This document shows positions 40,977 through 49,667 of a DNA stretch of 58,345 bases, in pieces; the first letter of the stretch is position 1, and each line of letters starts with the position of its first letter. The position numbers were made by a program, and so were the translations under genes. Below the pieces are notes generated by a model, which was given only the letters and a program-made list of their open reading frames with translations, did not search any database and was not told the DNA's origin. The DNA lies in contig NZ_QETH01000022.1 in NCBI RefSeq assembly GCF_003105115.1, forward strand, positions 1 to 58,345. Reading direction: 5' to 3'. This DNA comes from Flavobacterium sp. HTF (GTDB lineage: Bacteria; Bacteroidota; Bacteroidia; Flavobacteriales; Flavobacteriaceae).

Positions 40977-41753
40977 CTACCAGTCTTTTTCTGTTTTTCT
41001 AGGATTTCCTTTTACTTTTTGGGCGTTAACTTTATCCTGAACTTTCTTTTCCTCGTTATTTACGGCATCTAATAAATTCTGAACACGATCTTTTGGTATT
41101 CCTCCCGGCATAGGTTTTGGCTGTCCGTTATTGTCTGATTTATCATCTTTCTTCGGATCGTTTTTACCATCTTTTTTATCCTTGTCTTTATCGCCTTTGT
41201 CGTCTTTTTTATCTTTATCCTTGTCCTTGTCCTTGTTTTTATCTTTGTCCTTGTCCTTGTCTTTGTCTTTATTTTTATCCTTGTCCTTATCTTTATTTTT
41301 GTCTTTGTTTTTATCGTTTTTCGGAGGATTCTCTTTTAGTTTTTGTTTTGCGTAAGCATAATTGTAACGGGTTTCATCATCTGTGGGATCATTGCGTAAC
41401 GCTTGCTTGTATGCTTCAACCGCCTGCGTATAATCTTTCTCTTTCATAAAGACATTTCCAAGATTGTGGAAAGCTTTGTGTTTGTCAGGTCTCGTTTTGG
41501 CATTTTTTATTGCTTTCGCGTAAGCCAGTTTGGCTTCTGAAGCCTGATTTTGCCTGTAAATTGTATTCCCTAAATTATAAGAAGCAATACCGCGTTTTGG
41601 AAATTTAGATTCTGAAATTCTGTAATTGGCCTCAGCATCAACAAATTTATTCTGCTTATATTCTTCATTGGCACTAGGCAATGTCTTGTCTTTCTCCTGG
41701 GCAGAAACCGCCAGAGAAACCGTTAGTAAAATATAAAGAAGTAAATTTTTCAT
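40977..41753 (-). CDS. batC: BatC, TPR protein with Asp-Lys repeat tail
   Basis: The start at 41753 gives MKNLLLYILLTVSLAVSAQ, a clean signal peptide; an ATG at 41792 would add 13 residues and overlap batB's end. TPR repeats fill about residues 20-135 (AYAKAIKNAKTRPDKHKAFHNL etc.). They are followed by a strikingly repetitive tail of DK, NK and KD dipeptides (about 60 residues) and a basic end. At DNA level this is an interrupted hexanucleotide tract. The repeat is flexible and charged; its length probably varies between strains. Confidence 0.9.
   Translation of the reverse strand: MKNLLLYILLTVSLAVSAQEKDKTLPSANEEYKQNKFVDAEANYRISESKFPKRGIASYNLGNTIYRQNQASEAKLAYAKAIKNAKTRPDKHKAFHNLGNVFMKEKDYTQAVEAYKQALRNDPTDDETRYNYAYAKQKLKENPPKNDKNKDKNKDKDKDKNKDKDKDKDKDKNKDKDKDKDKKDDKGDKDKDKKDGKNDPKKDDKSDNNGQPKPMPGGIPKDRVQNLLDAVNNEEKKVQDKVNAQKVKGNPRKTEKDW
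41133..41319 (-). repeat. Hexanucleotide tract coding the DK/NK repeat of BatC
   Basis: Plus strand shows repeated TTGTCC, TTATCT and TTTGTC units over about 185 bases. The unit of six keeps frame when it expands or contracts. Confidence 0.85.
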
Positions 41754-41792
41754 TCTAATTTTTTTAATTTTTGTCCTTGAATTTTGGAACAA

Positions 41793-42827
41793 TTATTTCT
41801 TTTCGTTAAATAAATTCAACTCTTTTATCCAGTTTGTTTTTCTTTCCAAAAGGAAAATATCCAAAAACAGTAGCAGAAATGCAAAACCAATAAACCACTG
41901 AAACTGTGATTGAAAATCGGCCATTTGTGTCGCTTCAAATTCTGTTTTCTGGATGTTGTTTAATGCATTTTTCACATACTCTAAAACTTCCTTTGTATTG
42001 CCGCCATATACATAACCGCCTTTGGTCGCTTTCGCAATAGTTTTTAATCCTTCCTGATTTAGTTTGGTAATTACTGTTTCGCCGTTTTGGTCTTTTTGGT
42101 AATTTTTTACAATACCATTTTCTTTTAACGGAATTGTTCCTCCTTTTTCAGTTCCAATCCCGATAGTAATGATTTTCATTCCAAGTTTATTGGCTTCTTC
42201 TGCAGCTGCAGAAGCGCCTTCAGAATGATCTTCCCCGTCAGAAATCAGGATTAATAATTTGCTGGTTTTACTTTTTTCATCAAAATAAGTAGAAGACAGC
42301 CTGATCGCTTCGTCAAGCGAAGTTCCCTGAGATGAAACCATATCCGGAGTCATACTTTGCAGAAACATTTTGGCAACGCTGTAATCTGTTGTGATTGGTA
42401 AAACAGGAAAAGCACTGCCTGCATAGGCTACAATTCCGATCCTGTCACTTCCCAACTGATTGATAATTTGCGATACAAGCTGTTTACTTTTTTCTAAACG
42501 ACTTGGTGCCACGTCTTCGGCGAGCATACTTTTTGAAACGTCAACAGCAAAAACGATATCTATACCTTCACGTTTTACGGTTTCCATTTTAGTACCAATT
42601 TTCGGGTTTACTAACCCAATAATTAAGCAGGCAAGAGCAAGAAGGATTACCGATATTTTTAACACGGGTTTAAAAACAGAACGGTCAGGGCTCAGTCTTT
42701 TTACCATTTCGAGATCACCAAATTCACGTTGTTTTTTTCTTTTCCAATACATATTGAAAAGGAAAACACACACCAACATTGGGAGTAAGAATAAAAGGTA
42801 TAAATATTTTTTTTCGTCTAATTCCAT
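41793..42827 (-). CDS. batB: BatB, VWA-domain membrane protein
   Basis: Two N-terminal membrane segments (LYLLFLLPMLVCVFLFNMYW and ISVILLALACLIIGLV) precede a periplasmic VWA domain. Its metal site is DVSKSM near residue 96, with the later TDYS and DGEDHSEG loops. A last membrane helix (FQWFIGFAFLLLFLDIFLL) closes the protein. This is the BatB layout, 344 residues. The VWA metal site keeps Asp and both Ser. Confidence 0.95.
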   Translation of the reverse strand: MELDEKKYLYLLFLLPMLVCVFLFNMYWKRKKQREFGDLEMVKRLSPDRSVFKPVLKISVILLALACLIIGLVNPKIGTKMETVKREGIDIVFAVDVSKSMLAEDVAPSRLEKSKQLVSQIINQLGSDRIGIVAYAGSAFPVLPITTDYSVAKMFLQSMTPDMVSSQGTSLDEAIRLSSTYFDEKSKTSKLLILISDGEDHSEGASAAAEEANKLGMKIITIGIGTEKGGTIPLKENGIVKNYQKDQNGETVITKLNQEGLKTIAKATKGGYVYGGNTKEVLEYVKNALNNIQKTEFEATQMADFQSQFQWFIGFAFLLLFLDIFLLERKTNWIKELNLFNEKK

Positions 42828-42907
42828 ATAATTTTTAAAATTCCAATCCCATCATTGCGGGGATAAATTCCAACTTCCAACTTTTTGCTTTAATACTGAA
42901 TTAAGTC

Positions 42908-42958
42908 CCAAATTTTAAATTCTAAATTTCAACTTGGAGTTTGGAATTTAAAATTTGG
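42908..42958. repeat. Inverted repeat of CCAAATTTTAAATTC words between batA and batB
   Basis: The arm at 42908-42926 pairs with 42940-42958 apart from one position (G-T wobble). The whole 42841-42970 gap is made of AATTCCAA and TTTGGAATT words. Confidence 0.85.
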
Positions 42959-42979
42959 AATTTTTTAATTTTGAAAAAA

Positions 42980-43981
42980 TTAAATAAAGCTTCTGTAAAC
43001 GGTGTTTCTTAAACCCACTTCCAGCAATAATAAAAACGCTGCGAGTAAAACAAAACTTCTGTATTTTTCGTCGTAATCGTAGAATTTTAGCTCCTGGATT
43101 TCAGTTGTTTCTAATTTGTTAATCGAATTATATATCTGAGCCAGCCTGTCATTGCTGGTTGCTCTGAAATAAGTTCCATCGGTTTTGCGGGCAATGCTTT
43201 TCATTAATTGCTCGTCGATTTCTACTTTTTGCATTTTAAATAAAAATCCTCCGTTTGGCGCATATGCGTATGGCGATTCTGCCATTCCGTTACTTCCCAG
43301 ACCAATTGTGTAGACTTTTATTCCGTATTGTTTTGCAATATCGGCAGCCGTTTCCGGTTCGATAAAACCGGCATTGTTGACACCATCAGTAAGTAATATA
43401 ATTACACGGCTTTTTGCTTTACTATCTTTTAAACGATTTACCGCAGTTGCCAGTCCCATTCCAATTCCGGTTCCGTCCTGTAGTGTTGTATCGTATTTAA
43501 TTCCTTTAATCGCTTCTAAAATAATTGCTTTGTCGCTTGTAACCGGTGTTTTGGTATAAGCTTCAGAAGCGTACAAAACCAATCCTATTCTGTCATTTGG
43601 TCTTTCTTCGACGAAATCGGCTGCTACTCTTTTTAAAGCTTCCATACGGTTTGGCTTTAAATCTTTTGCCAGCATACTTCCCGAAACGTCAATTGCCATA
43701 ACAATATCAATTCCCTTTGTCGTTTTTGTCTGATTGCTGATATCAACAGTTCTTGGTCTTGCCAGTGCAATGATTAAAGAAGATAAAGCAATAACCCTAA
43801 AAACGTATAAGCATGGTTTTAGTTTTACAAGTAGTGATTCACTATTTTTAAAACCCTGCGTAGAACTCATTTTTAAGGTAGCCGACTGCTGGTTGCGTTT
43901 TAGTAAAAACCAAATGATTGCAATTGGAATTAACAGAAACAACCAGAAAAATTCCGGATTTAAAAAAGTTATTTTACTCAT
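42980..43981 (-). CDS. batA: BatA, VWA-domain membrane protein
   Basis: Like BatB: an N-terminal membrane anchor (FFWLFLLIPIAIIWFLL), a second segment, then the VWA domain with AIDVSGSMLAKD and LLTDGVNNAG. A C-terminal membrane helix (SFVLLAAFLLLLEVGL) follows. 333 residues. Its ATG overlaps the stop of the upstream gene (TAATG), so the two are coupled. Together with BatB it is the core of the Bat complex. Confidence 0.95.
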   Translation of the reverse strand: MSKITFLNPEFFWLFLLIPIAIIWFLLKRNQQSATLKMSSTQGFKNSESLLVKLKPCLYVFRVIALSSLIIALARPRTVDISNQTKTTKGIDIVMAIDVSGSMLAKDLKPNRMEALKRVAADFVEERPNDRIGLVLYASEAYTKTPVTSDKAIILEAIKGIKYDTTLQDGTGIGMGLATAVNRLKDSKAKSRVIILLTDGVNNAGFIEPETAADIAKQYGIKVYTIGLGSNGMAESPYAYAPNGGFLFKMQKVEIDEQLMKSIARKTDGTYFRATSNDRLAQIYNSINKLETTEIQELKFYDYDEKYRSFVLLAAFLLLLEVGLRNTVYRSFI

Positions 43982-45612
43982 TAGTTACTTGCTTTTCTAA
44001 GTTCAACAGAATTTAAAACACGGGTTGTGATATCATTTGCATAAGTATCACCTTCTTCGTGCAGGACTATGATTTGTTGTAATCCCTGATCTTGTTTAAA
44101 AAGCAGAATTTCATAGTAAGCTTTTGTACTTGTTTTATTAACAGGGTTTAAAATTGTCATTGTTCCATAACCTTTTAGCCCCTGAACACCTTCATTCGTC
44201 TGAAAATCTTCTTGTTTTACAATTAAATTCTGACCACCCTGTGATTCAATAATTTTTAATGAACCTTCTAATGCTTTTGCCAAATCTATTTCGACAGGAT
44301 TTTTGAATTTACTGGTAGAAACTGCGATATAAAAGTTATCAATCATACTTCCATAAGCAAAAAGCTGCATCTCCTTAATCAAAGCCATAGCTTCTTTTGG
44401 TAACGCTTTTTGAGTGTCCATACGTTTCAATACTTTTGGAGTTTCAATTAAAATACCAGGATTTCCGTATTCGCTTTTAACCCATTCCCCTTCTAATAAT
44501 TCTTTTGTCGGATGACCGATAATATTGTCTTTAACGTAGCTGAAACCTTTAGTGATAACAAAAAAAGCTGTTGTTCCTAATAATAAAAGGAAAACAGTTC
44601 CAACCGCAATTGCAATACGTTTGTTTCGTTTTTTCAGCAATTGAAGTTTGATTTGTTTTTGTCTCTGGGCTTCATTTAGTAATTCGTCTTCTTCATTTGG
44701 AACTTCCGTTGGAATTGCGTTATCAAACGTTAAGATTACTTTCTGGATTTTGTTTCGGTCTTCGGTAATTTCGAAATCCAAAGGTTTAGATTTTGCAAAT
44801 TTTACTAAATCCGCCTGACGCAAAACACGCTCTAAATTCTCCACAATTTCCGGAGTAAGCGCCATTTTCTTTTTGCTGGTAGCAGTTCTGATTGCCTGAA
44901 TCAACTCAGAAGTAGTGCTTTCCATCGCTGGAATATGAATTGCTTCTTCAATATAATTTCTTGCAATATCAGTTAATTCACTGTAATATTCTTTTATTTC
45001 GCCTTTTTGCCAAAGTTCTTTTTTTTCCAGATTGTTTAGCAAACTTGTTGCTTTTTCAATAGGTGTTTTATAAACTTCTTCTTCGATTTTTTTCTTCTGG
45101 TTTTTTTTGACATACCAGTAAACAAAAACACCAATACCGACGATCAGTACTATTGCTAAAACATATTTCCACCAGTTACCAATACCGCTTTCAACAGTAG
45201 TGATGTCTTTAATGTCATACATTTTCTGCTGTAAAGTATCTACTTTTATATTGGCAACTTCAACTTTAAGGGAATCTGATAAAAAAGGTTTTTTATCGAT
45301 TAAAATTTTGATGGATGGAATTGTATATCTTCCCGAATCAAATTGAGTTAATCCATATTTTTTGATTAGTTCATACGTGTCATTTTTCTTAACCGTATCA
45401 ATAGGGTAAGATTGAATAACTTCCAATGATCCGATAGTTTTCGGATTAGGGAAAACTACTTTTGATTTTGAACTTACGACTGTTTTAAGCGTTAACTTAA
45501 ACTCGGCCCCAATTTTATTTTTTGTGGTATCAATACTGGTTTCTACTTGTTTCTGCTGGGCAAAAACTATAGTAGAAAAGAGAAATAAAAATATATAAAG
45601 TTTAAATTTCAT
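43981..45612 (-). CDS. BatD-like envelope protein of the Bat operon (second Ig-like protein)
   Basis: The start at 45612 gives MKFKLYIFLFLFSTIVFAQ, a signal peptide; the longer ATG at 45663 adds 17 residues not needed. After an Ig-like N-terminal half (FKLTLKTVVSSKSKVVFPNP) comes a membrane segment (YVLAIVLIVGIGVFVYWYV) near 150-170. A cytosolic helical part and a second membrane helix (AIAVGTVFLLLLGTTAFFVI) follow, then a C-terminal DUF-like domain. The middle resembles DUF4381-type proteins that sit between DUF58 and VWA genes in MoxR operons. Coupled to batA. Confidence 0.85.
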   Translation of the reverse strand: MKFKLYIFLFLFSTIVFAQQKQVETSIDTTKNKIGAEFKLTLKTVVSSKSKVVFPNPKTIGSLEVIQSYPIDTVKKNDTYELIKKYGLTQFDSGRYTIPSIKILIDKKPFLSDSLKVEVANIKVDTLQQKMYDIKDITTVESGIGNWWKYVLAIVLIVGIGVFVYWYVKKNQKKKIEEEVYKTPIEKATSLLNNLEKKELWQKGEIKEYYSELTDIARNYIEEAIHIPAMESTTSELIQAIRTATSKKKMALTPEIVENLERVLRQADLVKFAKSKPLDFEITEDRNKIQKVILTFDNAIPTEVPNEEDELLNEAQRQKQIKLQLLKKRNKRIAIAVGTVFLLLLGTTAFFVITKGFSYVKDNIIGHPTKELLEGEWVKSEYGNPGILIETPKVLKRMDTQKALPKEAMALIKEMQLFAYGSMIDNFYIAVSTSKFKNPVEIDLAKALEGSLKIIESQGGQNLIVKQEDFQTNEGVQGLKGYGTMTILNPVNKTSTKAYYEILLFKQDQGLQQIIVLHEEGDTYANDITTRVLNSVELRKASN

Positions 45613-45676
45613 TTGATTAACGATTGTTGATTTTAGATTAACGATTTTTGATTTGTTAATCAAAATTGCCAGATTT

Positions 45677-46540
45677 TTATCGTGATTTGAAATAGCCTAA
45701 TAGTTTGGTTACATAATTTTCGTCAACTCTGGTGTTGACAATTCCTGCTCCTGATTTACGAAATGTATCTTTAAAATAATTTAGTCTATCCTGATAATGT
45801 TTCTCATAATTCATTCGCACTGTTTTTGACCCCGTATCAACCAATTGTGTTTTTCCGGTTTCGGCATCAAGCATGGTTACCATTCCTAAATTTGGAATTT
45901 TTTCTTCGCGAATATCATACACACGTACACCCGTAAGGTCATGTTTCTTAGAAGCAATTTTAAGCGTTTGCTCATAATTCTCAGACATAAAATCGGAAAT
46001 CATAAAAACAATAGCTTTCTTCTTTTGGGTTCCCGATAAAAACTTTAGAGCCTGGGCAATATCTGTTTTTTGGCTTTTTGGTTCAAACTCGATCAATTCG
46101 CGAATGATTCTCAAAACGTGGGAACGCCCTTTTTTTGGCGGAATGTATAACTCGACATTGTCAGAAAATAAGATCAGACCAATTTTGTCATTATTTTGTG
46201 TAGCCGAAAAAGCCATTGTTGCCGCAATTTCGGTCACAATGTCTTTTTTAAACTGATTTTTCGAACCAAAACTTTCAGAACCCGAAATGTCAACCATTAA
46301 AACCATGGTCAGCTCGCGTTCTTCTTCAAAAACTTTTACGTGAGCTTCATTGTAGCGAGCCGTTACATTCCAGTCAATGTTACGAATATCATCACCATAT
46401 TGGTATTGGCGCACTTCGCTAAATGTCATACCCCGTCCTTTAAAAGAAGAATGATATTCTCCCGAAAAGATATGATTGCTGAGTCTTTTGGTTTTGATTT
46501 CTATTTTTCGTACTTTTTTTAAAAGCTCTTTTGTATCCAT
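45677..46540 (-). CDS. DUF58-domain protein of the MoxR/Bat operon
   Basis: 287 residues. The DUF58 signature RQYQYGDDIRNIDWNVTAR near 43-61 is followed by a VWA-like metal site (LMVDISGSESFGS) near 82-94. No signal peptide or membrane helix, so cytoplasmic. In MoxR operons DUF58 proteins are thought to link the AAA+ ATPase to the membrane VWA proteins. It lies 80 bases after moxR across a hairpin. Confidence 0.95.
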   Translation of the reverse strand: MDTKELLKKVRKIEIKTKRLSNHIFSGEYHSSFKGRGMTFSEVRQYQYGDDIRNIDWNVTARYNEAHVKVFEEERELTMVLMVDISGSESFGSKNQFKKDIVTEIAATMAFSATQNNDKIGLILFSDNVELYIPPKKGRSHVLRIIRELIEFEPKSQKTDIAQALKFLSGTQKKKAIVFMISDFMSENYEQTLKIASKKHDLTGVRVYDIREEKIPNLGMVTMLDAETGKTQLVDTGSKTVRMNYEKHYQDRLNYFKDTFRKSGAGIVNTRVDENYVTKLLGYFKSR

Positions 46541-46548
46541 TTTATTTG

Positions 46549-46615
46549 TTTAAAGTTTAAAGTTTAAAAGTTTCAGGTTAGTCTTGCAACAACCTGAAAC
46601 CTGAAACCTGAAACA
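46549..46615. repeat. Inverted repeat of GTTTAAA / CCTGAAA words between moxR and DUF58
   Basis: Three GTTTAAA units lead to GTTTCAGGTT (46570-46579), which pairs with AACCTGAAAC (46591-46600), followed by two more CTGAAAC units. Confidence 0.85.
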
Positions 46616-46620
46616 AATTT

Positions 46621-47625
46621 TTAAGGTACTTCAATCTCGTTTACGATTTTGTTGATAATGTCTACAGAAGTAATGTTTTCGGCTTCAGCCTCATAGGTTA
46701 TCCCAATTCTGTGTCGTAACACATCATGTACAACTGCGCGGACATCTTCTGGAATTACATATCCACGACGTTTGATGAAAGCGTAACATTTTGCAGCATT
46801 TGCCAAATTGATACTTCCACGCGGTGATGCTCCAAAACTGATAAGAGGTTTTAAGTCTGCAAGTTTGTATTTTTCCGGATAACGGGTAGCAAAGATGATA
46901 TCTAAGATATATTTTTCAATTTTTTCGTCCATGTAAACTTCGCGGACAGCTTCCTGCGCACGCAAAATTTGTTCAACCGAAACAACCGGATTTACTTTTT
47001 CGTAACTTCCTTTCAGGTTTTGACGGATTACAAAACGTTCTTCATCAATTTTTGGATAATCGATAACTGTTTTTAGCATAAAACGATCGACCTGAGCTTC
47101 AGGTAGCTGGTATGTACCTTCCTGCTCAACAGGATTTTGAGTTGCCAGTACCAAAAACGGACGATCTAATTTGAATGTAGTGTCACCAATCGTAACCTGT
47201 TTTTCCTGCATCGCCTCCAAAAGGGCAGATTGTACTTTTGCAGGAGCACGGTTAATCTCATCGGCAAGTACGAAGTTGGCAAAAACAGGCCCTTTTTTTA
47301 TTGAGAATTCATTTGCCTTGATGTTATAAATCATTGTTCCGATAACATCGGCAGGTAATAAGTCGGGCGTAAACTGAATACGGCTGAACGACCCCTGTAC
47401 CGCCTGTGATAAAGTATTTATTGCTAAAGTTTTGGCCAGTCCCGGAACTCCTTCCAGTAAGATGTGTCCTTGTCCTAAAAGCCCGATTAATAAACGTTCG
47501 ACCATGTGTTTCTGGCCCACAATAACTTTGTTCATTTCCATTGTAAGAAGGTCTATAAAAGCGCTTTCTCTCTCAATTTTTTCATTAATCGCTCTTATGT
47601 CTAAAGTCGTTGTATTTTCTTCCAT
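46621..47625 (-). CDS. moxR: MoxR-family AAA+ ATPase
   Basis: 334 residues. Walker A is GVPGLAKT (in EGVPGLAKTL near 58-67), Walker B is LADEINRAP near 122, and the sensor segment reads LATQNPVEQEGTYQLPEAQVDRF. A C-terminal lid domain follows (FGASPRGSINLANAAK). First gene of the operon; MoxR proteins act as chaperones for metal or protein insertion, here for the Bat complex. Confidence 0.97.
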   Translation of the reverse strand: MEENTTTLDIRAINEKIERESAFIDLLTMEMNKVIVGQKHMVERLLIGLLGQGHILLEGVPGLAKTLAINTLSQAVQGSFSRIQFTPDLLPADVIGTMIYNIKANEFSIKKGPVFANFVLADEINRAPAKVQSALLEAMQEKQVTIGDTTFKLDRPFLVLATQNPVEQEGTYQLPEAQVDRFMLKTVIDYPKIDEERFVIRQNLKGSYEKVNPVVSVEQILRAQEAVREVYMDEKIEKYILDIIFATRYPEKYKLADLKPLISFGASPRGSINLANAAKCYAFIKRRGYVIPEDVRAVVHDVLRHRIGITYEAEAENITSVDIINKIVNEIEVP

Positions 47626-47848
47626 ATAAATATTTTTAAAACCTTTTTGAAACGTTGATTTTTAAGCCAAACTTTTGAGAGTGCAAATTGAATATTTTTT
47701 GAGAAGTAAGATGTTAAAGAATGGTTAAAACTTCGACCAATGGCCTAATTTTAAGGACGAATTGTGAATCTATTTTTATATTTTTAAGAACTTTGGTGAT
47801 TATGTTTCAGAAAAGCATAATTTATACCAAAAATAACATAATACTACC

Positions 47849-48724
47849 ATGAGCAAAACAGCATTATCGCCTATAATTTCGGGCACTATGAATTGGGGTG
47901 TCTGGGATAAAAATCTTACACCAAAAGAAATGGAACACACGATACAAGTCTGTATCGAAAATAAAATCACCACTTTTGATCACGCCGATATTTACGGATC
48001 TTATACCACTGAAGCCGATTTCGGAAAAGCATTTCATGCCAGTAAAATTGATCGCGAAAAATTACAGTTAATTACCAAATGCGGAATTCAGATGATTGCT
48101 GAAAAACGCCCTGAAAACAAAATTAAACATTACGAATATTCTAAAGAATATATTGTCTGGTCGGTTGAAGAATCATTAAAAAAATTAAAAACAGATTATG
48201 TTGATGTCTTTTTATTGCACAGGCCAAGCCCGTTGATGCAGGCAGACGAAATTGCGGAGGCGGTTGAGAAATTAAAATCGGAAGGGAAAATTATTGATTT
48301 TGGACTTTCTAATTTTACCAGTTCTCAAACCGAATTAATTCGAAGCAAAACAGAAGTAAGTTATAATCAGGTGCAATTTTCTGCAACACATTTTGAACCA
48401 ATGATTGACGGAAGCCTGGATTATATGCAGACACACGGAATCAGACCGTTATCATGGAATCCGCTTGGGACAGTTTTTAGAGAAGATACCAAGAAAACAC
48501 GACGTCTGAAAAAATTACTTTCTACTTTGGTCGAAAAATACCATTTTGGTTCCGATACACTTTTACTTTCATGGATTTTAAAACATCCGGCGAAAGTTAT
48601 TCCTATTGCGGGAACAGTCAATATCGCCAGAATTCAGTCATTAATGAAAGCTGTAGAATTAGAAATGGATAAAGAAGACTGGTTTGCCATCTGGACAGAA
48701 AGTATGGGTGACGATGTTGCTTAA
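47849..48724 (+). CDS. Aldo/keto reductase (YdhF-like)
   Basis: TIM-barrel NADPH reductase of 291 residues. The catalytic set is visible: DHADIYGSY (Asp and Tyr near 46-53), ITKCG (Lys near 80) and LLHRPSP (His near 128). It ends in a WFAIWTES..GDDVA tail. The order and spacing resemble E. coli YdhF. Substrate unknown. An SDR gene follows in the same direction after 87 bases. Confidence 0.92.
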   Translation: MSKTALSPIISGTMNWGVWDKNLTPKEMEHTIQVCIENKITTFDHADIYGSYTTEADFGKAFHASKIDREKLQLITKCGIQMIAEKRPENKIKHYEYSKEYIVWSVEESLKKLKTDYVDVFLLHRPSPLMQADEIAEAVEKLKSEGKIIDFGLSNFTSSQTELIRSKTEVSYNQVQFSATHFEPMIDGSLDYMQTHGIRPLSWNPLGTVFREDTKKTRRLKKLLSTLVEKYHFGSDTLLLSWILKHPAKVIPIAGTVNIARIQSLMKAVELEMDKEDWFAIWTESMGDDVA

Positions 48725-48730
48725 ATAAAA

Positions 48731-48797
48731 ATAGTAGCCACGGATTAAATGATTACTAGAAATTAAAAATCAGAATTATTTAATCTGTGACAAAAAA
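48731..48797. repeat. Inverted repeat GCCACGGATTAAAT ... ATTTAATCTGTGAC
   Basis: Arms near the two ends of the gap between the AKR and SDR genes match at 12 of 14 positions. The right arm is followed by A-rich sequence and the SDR start. Confidence 0.75.
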
Positions 48798-48811
48798 ATA
48801 AAATAATAATA

Positions 48812-49567
48812 ATGAAAAAAACAGTTTTAATAACCGGAGCTACAAGCGGAATCGGTAAAGCCACTGCTCAAATATTAGCCCAAAATAATTTTAAAGTTAT
48901 TATTTGCGGAAGACGTTCTGATCGTCTTAATGAACTCAAAAAAGAACTTTCTGCCTTTACAGAAGTGCATACTTTGTGTTTTGATGTTCGTGATAAACAT
49001 GATGTTTTTGAAGGTATTAATTCATTGCCTGAAGAATTTTCAAATATTGATGTTTTAATCAATAATGCAGGAAACGCACATGGTTTAGATCCGATTCAGA
49101 CCGGAGATTTAGAAGATTGGGATGCCATGATTGATATTAATGTGAAAGGACTTTTGTATGTTTCTAAAGCGATAATTCCGAAGATGACAGCAAAAGAATC
49201 CGGGCATATTATTAATATCGGATCAACCGCTGCAAAAGAAGTTTATCCAAACGGGAATGTGTATTGTGGAACAAAACACGCTGTAGATGCGATTACGGCA
49301 GGAATGCGAATTGACTTAAATCCTTTCGGAATCAGAGTGGGTGCCATTCATCCCGGAATGGTGGCAACAGAATTTAGCGAAGTACGTTTTAAAGGTGATG
49401 CAGACAGAGCCTCAAATGTGTACAAAGGTTTCGATCCGTTGCAGGCAGAAGATATTGCAGATATTATTCATTTTGTAGTGACAAGGCCTTACCATGTAAA
49501 TATAGCCGATTTGGTTGTCATGAGTACGGCGCAGGCATCGTCGACAATTGTAAAGAAAAATATTTAA
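48812..49567 (+). CDS. Short-chain dehydrogenase/reductase (YdfG-like)
   Basis: Rossmann-fold oxidoreductase of 251 residues. Cofactor loop GATSGIGKAT at 7-16, followed by a positive residue pair (CGRRSDRL) that favours NADP. NNAGNAHG near 85, catalytic Ser in NIGSTAA and YCGTKHA (Tyr-x-x-x-Lys) near 151. Close in pattern to YdfG/serine 3-dehydrogenase-type SDRs. Followed by a terminator. Confidence 0.93.
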   Translation: MKKTVLITGATSGIGKATAQILAQNNFKVIICGRRSDRLNELKKELSAFTEVHTLCFDVRDKHDVFEGINSLPEEFSNIDVLINNAGNAHGLDPIQTGDLEDWDAMIDINVKGLLYVSKAIIPKMTAKESGHIINIGSTAAKEVYPNGNVYCGTKHAVDAITAGMRIDLNPFGIRVGAIHPGMVATEFSEVRFKGDADRASNVYKGFDPLQAEDIADIIHFVVTRPYHVNIADLVVMSTAQASSTIVKKNI

Positions 49568-49571
49568 AATA

Positions 49572-49600
49572 AAAAAGGCGCACACTAGTGCGTCTTTTTT
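49572..49600. terminator. Terminator after the SDR gene
   Basis: AAAAAGGCGCAC pairs with GTGCGTCTTTTT (one wobble), 4-base loop, strong T-run. Confidence 0.85.
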
Positions 49601-49607
49601 TATTTTT

Positions 49608-49660
49608 AAGGTTTAATAGATTAAATTAGTGTAAATTAGTGTAATTCGTGGCAAATAAAC
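49608..49660. repeat. Short direct repeats (AAATTAGTGT) before the AlbA_2 gene
   Basis: TTAAATTAGTGT and AAATTAGTGT lie in tandem and are followed by AATTCGTGGCAAAT. This resembles the 'AATTCGTGGC' type dispersed word sequence of Flavobacteriia. Confidence 0.6.
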
Positions 49661-49667
49661 TCGTAGT

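Noticed and set aside
41117..41449. Long open frames opposite batC, rich in Ser, Leu, Cys, Tyr and Phe
   Set aside because: Produced by the hexanucleotide tract on the other strand; no family features and opposite to a certain gene.
38363..47625. Bat operon as a novel MoxR-VWA ternary defence system
   Set aside because: The gene order and domains match the described Bat aerotolerance operon, so it is not new.
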